Source: Phylloscopus collybita
Taxonomy: Eukaryota; Chordata; Aves; Passeriformes; Phylloscopidae
DNA length: 64,000 bases
Assembly: GCA_027886175.1 (NCBI GenBank)
Contig: JAJNNQ010000100.1
Span: 2,705,501 to 2,769,500, forward strand
Direction: 5' to 3'
This document shows positions 1-10,575 of this stretch, piece by piece. The number at the start of each line of letters is the position of its first letter. Position 1 is the stretch's first letter. Below the pieces are notes generated by a model that ran no database searches, had not been told where the DNA came from, and saw nothing but the letters and a program-made list of their open reading frames with translations. The position numbers were made by a program, and so were the translations under genes.

Positions 1-1060
1 CACGGTAGCAAGCCCGTCTTTGAAGACCAACAATAAAGCAAACTTCCATTTCCTTCCCATAACATGGTCATGTCACAACCCCGAGAGCTCCACCTTCCCT
101 TTCAAGAGGCTCGAAAGTAGGACTTCAGACAAAGAAAAATAGTCTCAGGTGGGTTCACCATGGATCATTTTGACTATAATTTAAACATTTAAATGTCAAT
201 GCTTAGTCATAGACAAGACATGATTCTTATCTATCTCCATGTGGCTTCCAGCAGAAAAAAATTTTGAACCCGTGCCATTTCCTGTTGGAGAGAGCTTAAA
301 CACAGGGGTGACAAGGGCACATCTATTTTGGAGCCCTATTTTAAAAAGCCCCCGAGATATCACAGAAATCAACTGGCACAAACAGAGGACTTGGAGTTTC
401 TTTCATGGTGGTGGCAAATTCCGTCTATCAATGAAACACATACTTAGCGAAGCGGAAGTGAGCACCAGCAATACTTCAATCAGCCCTGGCAGATGTGTAC
501 ATTATTCCGTTTGATCTCCTAGGACGCTGGATTTAGATGATATAATACATTCTGGTTATCTCCCTCCAAGCTGGAGGGACGTAAGGAGATATCCACTTTC
601 ACAAGATAAAATTAGCACCTCTTTATTTTCCACATAAACATTCCCCCTTTTTATTTTTTTTTAATTTTTTTTTTTTCCCTTTTCTTTTCGCAGGAAAACG
701 CTGATTAGAGTTACAAAGCATACCGAGGGGTATGAGTTTATTCATATTCAACCCAAATCCTATTTATAATATCAAGGAAATAACATTGGTATTACACAGG
801 GCAACTTGGACAGCAGAGATGGAGGAACAGCGAGCTCTGTTCAGGGCAGGGCCCTTCAAAACCGCCGAGAGCCGTTGTTTTCCAAAGTCATGGTGGGAAA
901 GCAAAGATTTGGCTTAAAACTGGAGAATTCCACACCAAAAATGGTCAGCCCACACCGATTCTGTCATTTTAGTGTATTTTTCGACGTCATCGTGTTGAAG
1001 CCATGAGCTTAAGGTACAAAACATGGACCTGAAATTTCAGACAGGGCGTTTTCTTCCGCA
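1..1060. promoter_or_regulatory. unique sequence, candidate conserved non-coding block
   Basis: No repeat or gene is recognisable here. The sequence is of mixed composition, without simple repeats except a T-rich stretch at about 647-680, and it resembles vertebrate conserved non-coding DNA in its density of transcription-factor-like words. A CRE/AP-1-like GACGTCA core lies at about 984. The short open frames lack any recognisable domain. Calling it conserved is an inference from sequence texture; alignment to other birds would decide. Confidence 0.25.
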
Positions 1061-1654
1061 CCCCGCCATCTCAACTCCCACCTACCACCAACACCTACAA
1101 ATATCACCCAGATTTTTCGTATAAAAAACTCCTGTTTAGGGATAAATTAAATGTTACCAAGCAGCGCGGTGAAAAGTTATTTTTGTTAAGTCAGAGCCTG
1201 GAACTCTTGGGCACGGGAAGCGCGTTCCTGGGTAGATCTGTGTGAATAACGGATTGTTTGGTTCTCTTGCCGCTCCAAACAATTGGGGGAGAAAAATGGT
1301 TTCCGTTGGATTGAGCCTTTTGTACGGCGTGGAAGGCCTTAATGGACCTTTGAACTTTTTTTTTTTAAAAAATAAAAGAATCCGCGGCATTATCTGCAAG
1401 GCTTCCACGAATGTCAGAAAAGAAGGTGGTGACCTTCAAAAGGCTTTTGAAATGGGGAGAACAATTCAGAGAAATCAACACAACTTTTTCCAAATGTTTC
1501 GGTCGATTTGGGTCTCCGCGTTGGAATTTGGGAGGGAAAGCGCGGCTGAGGTGATTTTGCTGTTGTGTTTATGAAAAAAAATCATATCAAGGGCTTGCTG
1601 GGGTGGACTTTGTGGCAATGATTGACTGATTGGTGTCCAGATTTTATGAAAACA
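1061..1654. other. unique sequence, no gene seen
   Basis: Unique sequence with a T-run and A-run at about 1358-1376. Nothing here resembles an exon, RNA gene or transposon. The texture continues that of the preceding block, so it may belong to the same candidate regulatory interval. Confidence 0.3.
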
Positions 1655-1850
1655 GTCGTGGAATTATGGAATTGTTACCCTGGAAATGATCTCCAAGGTC
1701 ATTGAGTCCAACCCTTGGGTCTTGTTTGGGAACAGGACTCTAACATTGCTTTTAAATCCATGTTATCTCAGAGCTGGTGGTTCAGGTGAGTTCTGAGGCC
1801 CCATTCCGCTCCCTCCTTGGGAAGGATCTACTCAGCAGCCCTGGCTTGGA
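1655..1850 (-). mobile_element. old, degraded CR1 LINE 3' fragment
   Basis: On the plus strand the stretch around 1660-1715 follows the order of a reverse-complemented avian CR1 3' end: a patient-like tail (a short repeated 'GGAAT' block), then a 'GGTCAT-GAGTCCAACCC' core. Divergence is high and the rest is barely alignable by eye, so boundaries are approximate. It would be a dead, 5'-truncated copy. A chance resemblance is possible. Confidence 0.4.
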
Positions 1851-3346
1851 AACCTGACATCAATTATTGGCAGAAAACATAAATGAAACACACCAAGAAA
1901 CTTCTTACGGCGTCCACAACAACTTTTCCCTCAGCAAATCCCCCTCACATTCCCGGGGCAGATATGAACTGAAGCCACAGGAGATAGGATCTGTTGAAAT
2001 ATGATGTGAGGCCTTATCAGGCTATGAGTTTGTACTGCTCTCCAAGGTGAAGCTTTCCAGTTTAATACACGGTGACAGGGCCAGATCCTTTTACAGGGAG
2101 AAAGCCGAGATCGTTTTCAAGACCGAGTTTAGCAACTTCTCAAATGTCTCATGTTGTCTGTGCCGTTAATTGGCCCCGTGGCTGCAGTTTGTGTGGGCTG
2201 CCCATTATGATGTCAATAAATCCAGGGACTGGGAATGAAATTCGATGCAGAAATGGGCTGAGGGGTTTGTTCTGAGGGTTTGGCCCTGTGTGCTGGTCGT
2301 GGGATTGGGGTGGACAGCGTGGAATAACCTCACACAGTGTAAAAGTGAAGATTTCTGGAGAAAAATCAAAGCAGCAGCTTTTCTGAATGTGATGTCACCA
2401 GAATAGGTTCATTCGATGGCATCAGCTTTTCCATTGAGAGGAGGCAGCTGGAGAAAGGGGTTTTTATCCTCACCTCCACTTTCCTGAGTCATTGAGGGCT
2501 CCAGAATTTCCCTGTGTGGGACAGGAGCTGATTTTACACAAAATTTCAGTGGGAAGATCCCATTTTGTGGTGATCTCAGCGTGCAGAGGTGCTGGCACGG
2601 GGAGCAAAGAGGGAGAAGAGAAGGAATAAATCTGATGGGGACAAAATACTGTGTCAGCGAGGGGGGATGCCCTGCTGAGAGCAGAAGGGTTGGGCCATAT
2701 CTCACTCATCAATGACAAAAACCAGCAGCAACACCCAGCCCCAAATTCTGCATCATCCCTACTCATCCCTGAAAAAGATGAATGCCCTGAAAATACCCTC
2801 CCTGGAAATGTCAATTAATGGCAGATATCCCAACCTCTGGGAGAAGCTGGGAGATGGCAGAGGGTGATGTCAAGCACAGGGACACCTCCTCATGCCACCA
2901 CTGGATAATTATCAGGGAGAGCCCACCACTTGTTGCTCTTTCCTCTCACACCCTTAGCAAGAGTTTGTCTTCAGTTGTCCAAGTTTTTTGCATTTGCCTC
3001 TAAAAATTGCATTTTCTGAAGGAGTGCACTGGGGAGGAGACCGGGGGGATGCTTCAGTCACCTTAAAAAATAATTACGAAATGCAGGAAAAGAGAAGGAA
3101 TCAAAACTGCTCTTCTGGTCAAGATCCTGTGAAATCTGGCAGATTTATTCCCCTAAAACCCAAAGCAACAACAGGAGAATTTTAGGGTCTGTATGTGAGT
3201 GTCTCTATAAGTTTTCAGCCTTTGCATCCCCCCCACCAGAGCTCGGATTTCCTGGGGCTCAGGGAGCCCTCCCAGCCCAGAGCCACAATTAGCTGCAGAA
3301 GCCCAATCTGGGGGGTTTCCTCATTAACCTGTCATGTCAAATGCTG
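1851..3346. other. unique sequence, no gene seen
   Basis: Mixed-composition unique DNA. No splice-flanked coding segment, RNA gene or transposon was recognised. Open frames on both strands (up to 114 codons at 2470-2814 minus) show no domain. A G-rich, quadruplex-capable stretch lies at about 3367-3389. Confidence 0.3.
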
Positions 3347-3660
3347 GATGATAAGATGGTGAAAACCGGGGGAGGGGGGGGTGGGGAGGAGTGTCGGTGG
3401 AGGGGTAAAAGTTCATTTTGCCAGGCAAACAAACAGCGAGTCACTTGATTTTACTAATTACCCTCCCCTCTGCCTCTCACAGCCATTATTTTTTCCCCCC
3501 CCCATCACCGTAAGAAGTGACAAGATAAGATAGGAGCTGGTATTTTCTAAACTATCCCGGCTGAGGGCATAGCCAGATAATATGAGGATTCATTTGAAAG
3601 AGCCTGCAGAAGATTAATTGATTTTCCTGAATGTCGGAGTCATCGCTCATTAGAAAAATA
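3347..3660. promoter_or_regulatory. GATA-motif cluster, candidate enhancer
   Basis: Plus-strand GATA-type words occur at 3347-3353 (TGATAAG), 3523-3529 (AGATAAG), 3528-3533 (AGATAG) and 3575-3580 (AGATAA), within unique sequence. The flank at 3590-3660 is AT-rich with a TTAATTGATT homeodomain-like word. GATA factors bind WGATAR; clustering is typical of haematopoietic, cardiac and endodermal enhancers. Function is inferred only from motifs. Confidence 0.3.
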
Positions 3661-3738
3661 ACTTCTGGGATTGTTGGGAAGGGGTGTCAGGGCGCTCTTG
3701 GAATGCCCCTCTCCAGGCTGTGTCCCAGGAACGGCCCT

Positions 3739-3756
3739 GGGGGGGGGGGGGGGGGG
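3739..3756 (+). repeat. G homopolymer, 18 bases
   Basis: An uninterrupted run of 18 G is seen directly. Such runs can form quadruplexes and are prone to length error in sequencing. Confidence 0.8.
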
Positions 3757-4140
3757 TGAAGAAGGCTGATTTATTTGCAATAAAGGGCAAATTATTTATA
3801 ATAATGTGGAATTATAAATGCCTCGCTATAAATTTCGTGTCTGATTCACAGCCCCAGGACGTCAGCGGGTGGGTAAGTGTTGGCTCACAGGGTTTATAGA
3901 TTTTGGTGATCTATTAAATGATGAACTAACACCTGTGTGCCTCTCAGTCCTGCGATTTCCCAACATTATTGGTTGGGCATAGGATTGACTGGCCAAAAAA
4001 AATCCTTGAATTTTTTTCCATGATCATAACCCAACCTGTGTTCCCTCTTTTTTTGAAGTCAAAGAGAATTTTCTTCCATCCAAACCTCTCAAACCTTGTG
4101 ACAGATGTCCAGCAAAGAAATCAGCGTCCCAAAGACAGGG

Positions 4141-4562
4141 GGAAAAAAAAAAAAAAAAAGGCAAATTTAATGATTCTGTGGTTTGCCAAAGACCTTACAT
4201 TAAATCAGCAAATAAACATGAAATATGCACTGCTTCAAAAAGATAACTGTTTTTTTTTTTCATTCAAGATTTAATAACTTAATGGATCTTTGAGCATGTG
4301 TTACCTTTTTTTATGAGCTTTTAGAGCTTCCAGCTTCAACCAGGGCACAGCAACAAGCAGCTCAAAGCCAGCGGGACCATTAAAGACGTTAAAAAAAAAA
4401 AAAAAAAAAAATCAGAACCCCCAATATCAAATTTGAACCCAGTAAAAAAAAAAAAGCACCGTGCCAGAACTGATCTATAAAGCACATTTCAGCAACAAGT
4501 TACAGCTGCTGCTGTGTATTTATAGCTTTGGGACTAGAAAAAAAAAAAAAAGAAAAAAAAAT
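4141..4562. repeat. cluster of poly(A) runs in unique sequence
   Basis: Separate A-runs lie at about 4143-4158, 4391-4410, 4444-4455 and 4538-4560. The unique stretch between the last two (about 4456-4537) looks conserved, with an AGCAACAAGTTACAGC-like segment and a TATTTATAG word. No L1-like or CR1 body precedes the A-runs, so they are not clearly retroposon tails. Confidence 0.5.
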
Positions 4563-4963
4563 AGAAACCAAAACACAACAGACTGGAAAGAGTAGAAAGG
4601 ATTGGAAACAGCAAATTTGTCAATGTTTTTCCTCAGCTGCTGAGTCGCTGCTGCTTTAGATTAGCCCTGTCCCCTGCAATTTGACAGTAGCGCCGTGAAC
4701 CTGCAGAGCACGGATCCCGGGAAAAGATAGGGAGAAAGGAGCAGGAATTCAGGGAATGTTTTTTCCCTGGGAGCGAGCGGGGAAGCGCAGCCGCGGGGAC
4801 CGGGGCTGCGGTGACAGCGCTAACACTTCCCAGAGCCGAGGACCCCGCCGCTGGAATGGCATTGCCCACCCTGAAAGTGAGAAGGTAAAGTTTATTTTTT
4901 CTGCTTTTTTCCTCCCCTTTCCCTCATATACAGAAGGGATCAAGACCACCAAGAGCGGCCCTC

Positions 4964-5030
4964 TTTTTTTTTTTTTTTTCCCCTTTTTTTCTCTCTCTCT
5001 CTCTTTTTTTTTTTTTTTTTTTTTTTTTTT
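4964..5030. repeat. T-run / (CT)n / T-run
   Basis: A T-run, a short (CT)n block near 4990-5003 and a longer T-run lie in series. They produce a lysine/arginine/glutamate-rich open frame on the minus strand that is an artefact. Confidence 0.75.
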
Positions 5031-5053
5031 GCCACGATGATGTACAATTTCCA

Positions 5054-5213
5054 TTTGTTAATAATAATATATATAATAATAATATAATTAATAATTATTA
5101 ATTATATTATTATAATATATAATATATATTGTAATATCTTATAATATAATTAAATAATTATATAATATATATAATATAATAATAATAATAACAACAACAA
5201 TAAAAATCATCCT
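5054..5213. repeat. AT-rich (TAA/TA) low-complexity tract
   Basis: About 160 bases of almost pure A and T, with irregular TAATAATA and TATATA words and a (CAA)n/(TAA)n end. It is palindromic by composition and may form cruciforms. Confidence 0.8.
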
Positions 5214-5742
5214 GTCTGAGGTCATCTACCTAGATTTGATTTTTTTTTTTCCCCCTCTTTTTTTCTTTAAACAGGAAACGGGTTTCAGATGTGTGGAGGT
5301 TCAAAAGTAAGGCTGCTAATCTCTCTCCCAATTTACCGTGCATTGACAGCCGTCAGATCTTTTCTGGCTTTAGAGCTGAGGGGCTGCTTAATATTCTCAT
5401 TTTCACATCATGCAAATCCCTGGCTCCCAGGATTTGCTTCCTAATCCCAAGGAAAATTTCCTCGGGAAGAGCAACCCCACGGCGACTCAGGAGCTGGTTG
5501 GGATGAGCTCTCCAAGGAGGGAAGGGTTTGGTGGGGTTTGCACCAGGAGTTTGGGGTTGGATGAGCGTGGAAAAGGGAAACTTTTCACTCCCCAGTGCCT
5601 CGGAATGAACCTGCCTCTCCTCAGGTTTCCTCAGATAAAACAATAATCAGCGTTTCCAGGTTCCCTTCCCGCTGTCAGCACCGCGCGCGCGGAATCCAAA
5701 CCATCCCCGCTTTTCTTTCCCTCCATGGGAAAGCCTGATAAC

Positions 5743-5793
5743 ATTCCCCTAATATTCCCCTAATATTCCCCTAATATTCCCCTAATATTCCCC
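5743..5793 (+). repeat. 11-bp tandem repeat, about 4.6 copies
   Basis: The unit ATTCCCCTAAT repeats in exact register from 5743 with no substitutions over four full copies, which suggests a young array. Confidence 0.85.
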
Positions 5794-6039
5794 AGGAATT
5801 GCTCTCTGGGCACTGCAGGTGAGGCTCTGGGCAAGGAGGGCTCTGCCTCGCCCAGGATTTCTGCCTGGGTTTGGCGCTGTGGCAGCCAAAATGTGGATTT
5901 TCCCCACAGCTATTCCCATTCCTCACGTGGACGTTATCCCAATTTCTGCCCTGCTCGTTGCTCCCGTTTCTCATCTCAAACGTGCACCAGATTTTTGTGT
6001 CTCTCAAGAGCCCAAACCCAGTTCAGGATGTGCAGGATA

Positions 6040-6480
6040 AAATTAAATTAGCAAAGTGCTTAATGAAAAAAGTAACAAAACTGACAGCTAAATCCTTTCA
6101 GTGAATTATCTTCTCTTGCAGATAAATCCTGTGGAGGCCAGTGCAGATTTATCAGGAAAAAAAATGCTGAAGGATCACTCTAATATTTCATTAAAATCTA
6201 ATTTCGAATCATTAAAATTTAATTTCATTGAAATCTAAAATCAATATTTTGAGAATATTGCTGGACTGTGCATTTATAATTTTAATGACATTTTACTGGG
6301 ATATGGAAAACCTGTGTAGATCTGAGTCTAGGATAGCAAAGGAGAAGGCTTTGCTATTCCTGCGAAGGCAAACTGAGCACCAGAAAATGTTTTTCCTTCT
6401 GAATTAAAACAACAGTTTTCTGAGTTACTTTGTACCCCCTAATAAATGACAGTTTTTCTTTCTAAGAAAAGAAGAAAAAC
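6040..6480. other. AT-rich unique sequence, no gene seen
   Basis: AT-rich unique DNA containing repeated ATTAAAAT/AATTTCAT words around 6180-6245. No exon, RNA gene or transposon was recognised. It could be conserved non-coding DNA, but the evidence is texture only. Confidence 0.25.
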
Positions 6481-6744
6481 CCGGCTTCTGACCTGGAATG
6501 CAAAGGCAGCTCTAATCCAGTGTTAAAAATCGATGCTAAACTTACACAGAATTAAAAACAAATTGAAAGAAATTTGTTTTATTTCAGCATTTTGGCAGCC
6601 TCAGAGTACGCCCTGCCTTGGCTCTGTGAAAAGCTTTGCACTTTTCTGTATTTTCCAAATACAGCTGGATGTTAAAAACGTAAAGTATTTTTTTGGTGGC
6701 ATAAACAGCGTTCATTTTTGGTGTGATGATAATTTGGGTTCTTC

Positions 6745-6763
6745 AAAAAAAAAAAAAAAAAAA
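6745..6763 (+). repeat. poly(A) run
   Basis: About 19 A residues without a recognisable retroposon body upstream. Confidence 0.6.
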
Positions 6764-6787
6764 GGGAAAAGAAAACCCCTATAAAAG

Positions 6788-7396
6788 ATGTTTAATCCCC
6801 ATTTTAGGTTAAATATTGGCTGCTTTGCCTCAAGAAAAATGCACCACAAGCACGAGACTGACACCCAGTCTATGAGCAAAAATACCTTCATTTTATCTAA
6901 AATATGGATTTGGGGAATTTTTATCAGTTCTGTCAATAAATCACCTGCTTCTTTTCAAAATCCAAAAAAAACCCCCAAATTTTGCCAGCCAGAGTTCCAG
7001 ATAAAAATGACACCCCCTTATCCCGGGCACATCCCCTGTAACAAACGGGGGAGTTTGCTGATGACCACAAATACATTGGAAAAAAAAATGTGTAAACCCA
7101 AGGCAGGGATATTTTCCAAGAAGAAACACCTGGAAGGTGTAAATCAAAACTCTTGTAAACACGTCAGGGGGAACATACGACAGGCACAGGGCTGGCTGCG
7201 CACCCAGCCCACGGAGCTTTGGAAATCCCGATGGATAAATCAGGGATCAACCTCGGGGCTAACAAACAGCTCTGCTACGAACAGGAGAGATCCTCTGCCC
7301 CTGCTGAGGAGACAGCAAAAGATGGATTCGGTACGTTTGGAGAAATCCAGGAGGTCATTCACAGTAAATGGGATTAAAGAAAAAAAAAAAATTTAA
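6788..7396 (+). other. 202-codon open frame, probably not a gene
   Basis: This is one of the longer frames not made of tandem repeats. The predicted peptide is rich in Lys, Asn and Ser, ends in a lysine run encoded by an A-run, and shows no domain, signal peptide or repeat that I recognise. No promoter, Kozak context or splice structure supports it. In AT-rich, A-run-bearing DNA an open frame of this size can arise by chance, so I list it only as a description of the interval. Confidence 0.08.
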
Positions 7397-7567
7397 AAAT
7401 AGCTGCTCAAAGAAATTTTGAAAGCCAAGCTGGTGTGGCTTTGGGATTTGTTCAAATCAGCAGGGAAATTAATAACTTTAATAATTAATTTATTGTCTTA
7501 GAAATTCTTTCCAAGCATTTATTTCCAAAATTTAAGCTTCCTAAGTGTTGATGAAATACAAAGATCT

Positions 7568-7964
7568 TTTACACCTATATAATATTTTACATCCACACTG
7601 TGTTTTACCTCTGCATGGTATTTTACATCTGCATTATTTTTACACCTAAATTGTATTTTTAACAACCACATTATAATTTTTATCCACATTATATTTGACA
7701 TCTACATTGTATTTTCTATCTAGGTTTGATTTTCTCTTTACACTATATTTGACATCTACATTTTACACCTAAATTGTATTTTCTATCTAGGTTGTCATTT
7801 ATATCTACAAAGTATTTCACATCTACATAATATTTCGCATCTATGTAATATTTCACACCTACATTATAGTTTACATCTACATAATATTTTACCTCTACAT
7901 TATATTTCACATTATATTTCACACCTCCCTTGCATTTTTTACACCTCCACGTTGTTCCTCGTCT
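7568..7964 (+). repeat. 18-bp minisatellite, about 21 degenerate copies
   Basis: The unit is close to TATTTCACATCTACATAA, and successive units start 18 bases apart over most of the block, with a few one- or two-base slips. Copies in the second half (7800-7920) are more alike than those in the first half. Because 18 is a multiple of three, the minus strand reads as an open frame with a six-residue period; this is an artefact, not a protein. Confidence 0.85.
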
Positions 7965-8689
7965 ATGTGATATTTTAAATTTCCGTCACCAACAGCTCAC
8001 AGTGAAGCCAAAGGGACAGAGGAAGAAATTCGGGGAGCAGATTGCTCGAAAAAAAACCCTAAAAATGGGATTTTTTTTTTCCCCTTATGGACTGAACCTG
8101 AAGCCCTATTAAACCCCTATCTTCTGGAAAGCGTCAGAGAGGCAGGAGGTTGGTAAACATTATAAAAACAACCCCTCATAAAATTTTTATTGCTTTACAT
8201 TTCTCTACGTTTTACGGCCGGCGCAGGGGGGAAAGAAGCGGCAGCGATTTTTCTCTGCCTCCAGAGCAGGCAGGAACCTTTTTTTTCTCCCCCACCCCTC
8301 ACTTTGTGCTCATCCAAATAAATAAAAAAAAAAACATTGAAGCTTGTTCATTCCTCAGGCATTGGGGGGAACTGTTCCACGCTCAGAAGGAGCCAAGGAA
8401 AAGTTAAATGAACCTCACGACGTTAATCTGGGTGTTACGAACAAGTTATTTGTCCTTTTTGCACCCTGCAACATTTTTGCAACGTGTTTTATTTCATATT
8501 TTATTTCATACCCACGTGTTTTCTGATTCCCAAACAGCAGGGAAAGCGCTGTTGGAGTTACCAACCCTTGGAATAATTAGCTCTTGGGTAAAGTTATTAA
8601 GCCGGGGATGTAAAATTTCTCCCCCAAATCCAGCGTAGACGTTTGCTTCCTGAGGAAGTATTTTTAGCTTCTGAATGAAACGAGTCCCG

Positions 8690-8694
<5 letters not shown>

Positions 8695-8724
<30 letters not shown>
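8695..8724 (+). repeat. poly(A) run, 30 bases
   Basis: Seen directly. No retroposon body is evident upstream. Confidence 0.7.
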
Positions 8725-8726
<2 letters not shown>

Positions 8727-10121
8727 TAATTGTGCTTGCAAGTAAGTATTTAAATATTTACGTTTGAAATATATTTGCTGCCAGCTTCTGTTAGCGAGAA
8801 GAAAAGTAATTTGGGAAATTGCAACCCTTCCTATTTCCCACATTTTTTAGGATAATGAATGCGGGGCTGAATTTAGCATGCCCTGGAGCTTGGCTGGCTG
8901 AAGTCGAAGGCAAAGAGGGAGCCCAGGATAATTCATGGGACAAAGATGCTGCTGGGGAGGGAGGTCTGCAGAGCTTGGGAGGTGCTGGGGGTGAAGATGA
9001 GTTTCTCTTGGGGCTGGGAAGGGCCTGGATCACTCAGCTGTTCCCAGCATGTGGAACCCAGGCTGCGGCCACCGGCCGAGCTGATTTCTCGTGTGCTGAC
9101 CTCCAGATATGGTGGGTCTGCTCATCCTCACGAGCTGACAGGCTCAGGGCCTGAGTCATGTCCCCCAAACCCTCCAGCGGGGCAGCACGTGGAGATGATG
9201 TTCGGGGTCATGGATGGGGCCTTTCCCTGTGTCCCAGCCTACGCTCCATGTGAAGCCACGCCGGAAAATCCAGGATGCGCTGGGGCGTCAGAGGGGTGAG
9301 TAAGAAGGGGGAGTCACCAAAGCCAAGGGGAGATAGATCCCAGCCCTGGGTCAGGACATCACCCCCAGCACCTTCTGCCCCTGTCAGAGGTGGCCAGTGC
9401 CCTGCACATTTGCATAATTCCAATTTATTTTTATCATCGCTGTTGTTTTTCTCTTGGCTTCCTTGGCATTCATATGGACAGGGGTTTCCAAGGGAAATTT
9501 CCTCCTCCTGAGAAGGAAGGATGAGGAAGGAGCTCGCTGTACTCACACAAGATTTGAAACTAAAGAGGTGTTTTGGGTCCTTCCTAGCCAGGATCTTCAC
9601 ATTTTTCGGGTGTCAGGAAGCCACCAAGGTGTCTTCCAAAACGATGTATCAGGTGTCCAGGTCACACCCCACCACGTGCTCAGCACAGGGACTCTCTGTG
9701 ACCTGAGTCACCAGCAGAGTCACCTCAGCTGAGTTCTGAAGTGATTTTGGTGATTCCTGATGCTTCCTTGGAGTTAAGCACAGTTCTGAGGGAACTCAGT
9801 CTTGCTTAGCTCATTGTCCAGAGCCTTGGGCCTTGCAGCCCTTTCTCCTTCTCTAAGTTGTGGGACAGACGTGGGATGGGACTCTCCTGTGTGACCAGAG
9901 CATAAATGTTTGGGAAGCCTGGTGAGAGCCTCTCATAGGAGCTTCAAGGAGAGCCCAAAGTGTTATCCAGGTTATTATCCAAACCTGGGAAAAGCAGATT
10001 CTATTTAATCCAGGGGAAAATGTTTCTTGTATTTTCCCCATCCCAATCAGCCTGCTGGGTTCCTGCTGGTGGCCAGAGGGGACATTCCCATGGGCCAACA
10101 AGCCAGCTTCTCTGTTTCACC
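8725..10121. other. unique sequence, no gene seen
   Basis: Moderately GC-rich unique DNA. Overlapping short open frames on both strands have no recognisable domain, and I saw no exon-like, RNA-gene or transposon signature. Confidence 0.3.
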
Positions 10122-10575
10122 TTTAGTTCTTAGAATCCCAGGATCACTGAGGTTGGAAAAGCCCTCCAAGACCATCAAGTCCAACCTGTGCCTGATCCCC
10201 ACTTCATCACCAGCCCAGAGCACTGAGTGCCACCTCCAGTCATTCTCTGGACACCTCCAGGGATGGGCACTCCAACCCTCCCTGGGCAGACCCAAGGCCT
10301 GAGCACCCTTTCCATGGGGAAATTCCTGCTGCTGCCCACCCTGAGCCTCCCCTGGGCAGTTCCAATTCCTGAGCTCCCTTTCCATGGGGAAATTCCTGCT
10401 GCTGCCCACCCTGAGCCTCCCCTGGCCCAGCCTGAGGCCGTTCCCTCTCCTCCTGTCCCTGTGCCCTGGCAGCAGAGCCCAATCCCCCTGGCTGTCCCCT
10501 CCTGGCAGGGAATTGTGGAGACCACAAAGGTGCCTCCTGAATCTCCTTTGTCCCTCAGCTGCTCCTCACAGGATG
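10122..10575 (-). mobile_element. CR1 LINE, truncated 3' fragment with internal duplication
   Basis: Read on the plus strand this is a reverse-complemented CR1: an 'AGAATCCCAGGATCACTGAGGTTGG' type terminus, the AAGTCCAACCTG core, the 'TCCAGGGATGGGCACTCCA' block, then the 'CCCCTGGCTGTCCC' and 'CTCAGCTGCTCCTCACAG' segments known from avian CR1. It is therefore a minus-strand copy with the 5' part missing. Part of it (10311-10436) is duplicated in tandem. It encodes no intact protein. Confidence 0.8.
10311..10436 (-). repeat. 70-bp tandem duplication inside the CR1
   Basis: A segment beginning TCCATGGGGAAATTCCTGCT at 10311 recurs at 10381, giving a 70-bp period and nearly two copies with almost no divergence. 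The duplication is much younger than the CR1 insertion, or its subfamily carries it. Confidence 0.8.

Noticed and set aside
3852..3872. 21-nt microexon between CACAG and GTAAGT
   Set aside because: The donor-like GTAAGT is good, but there is no polypyrimidine tract before the acceptor and no flanking exon to link it to.
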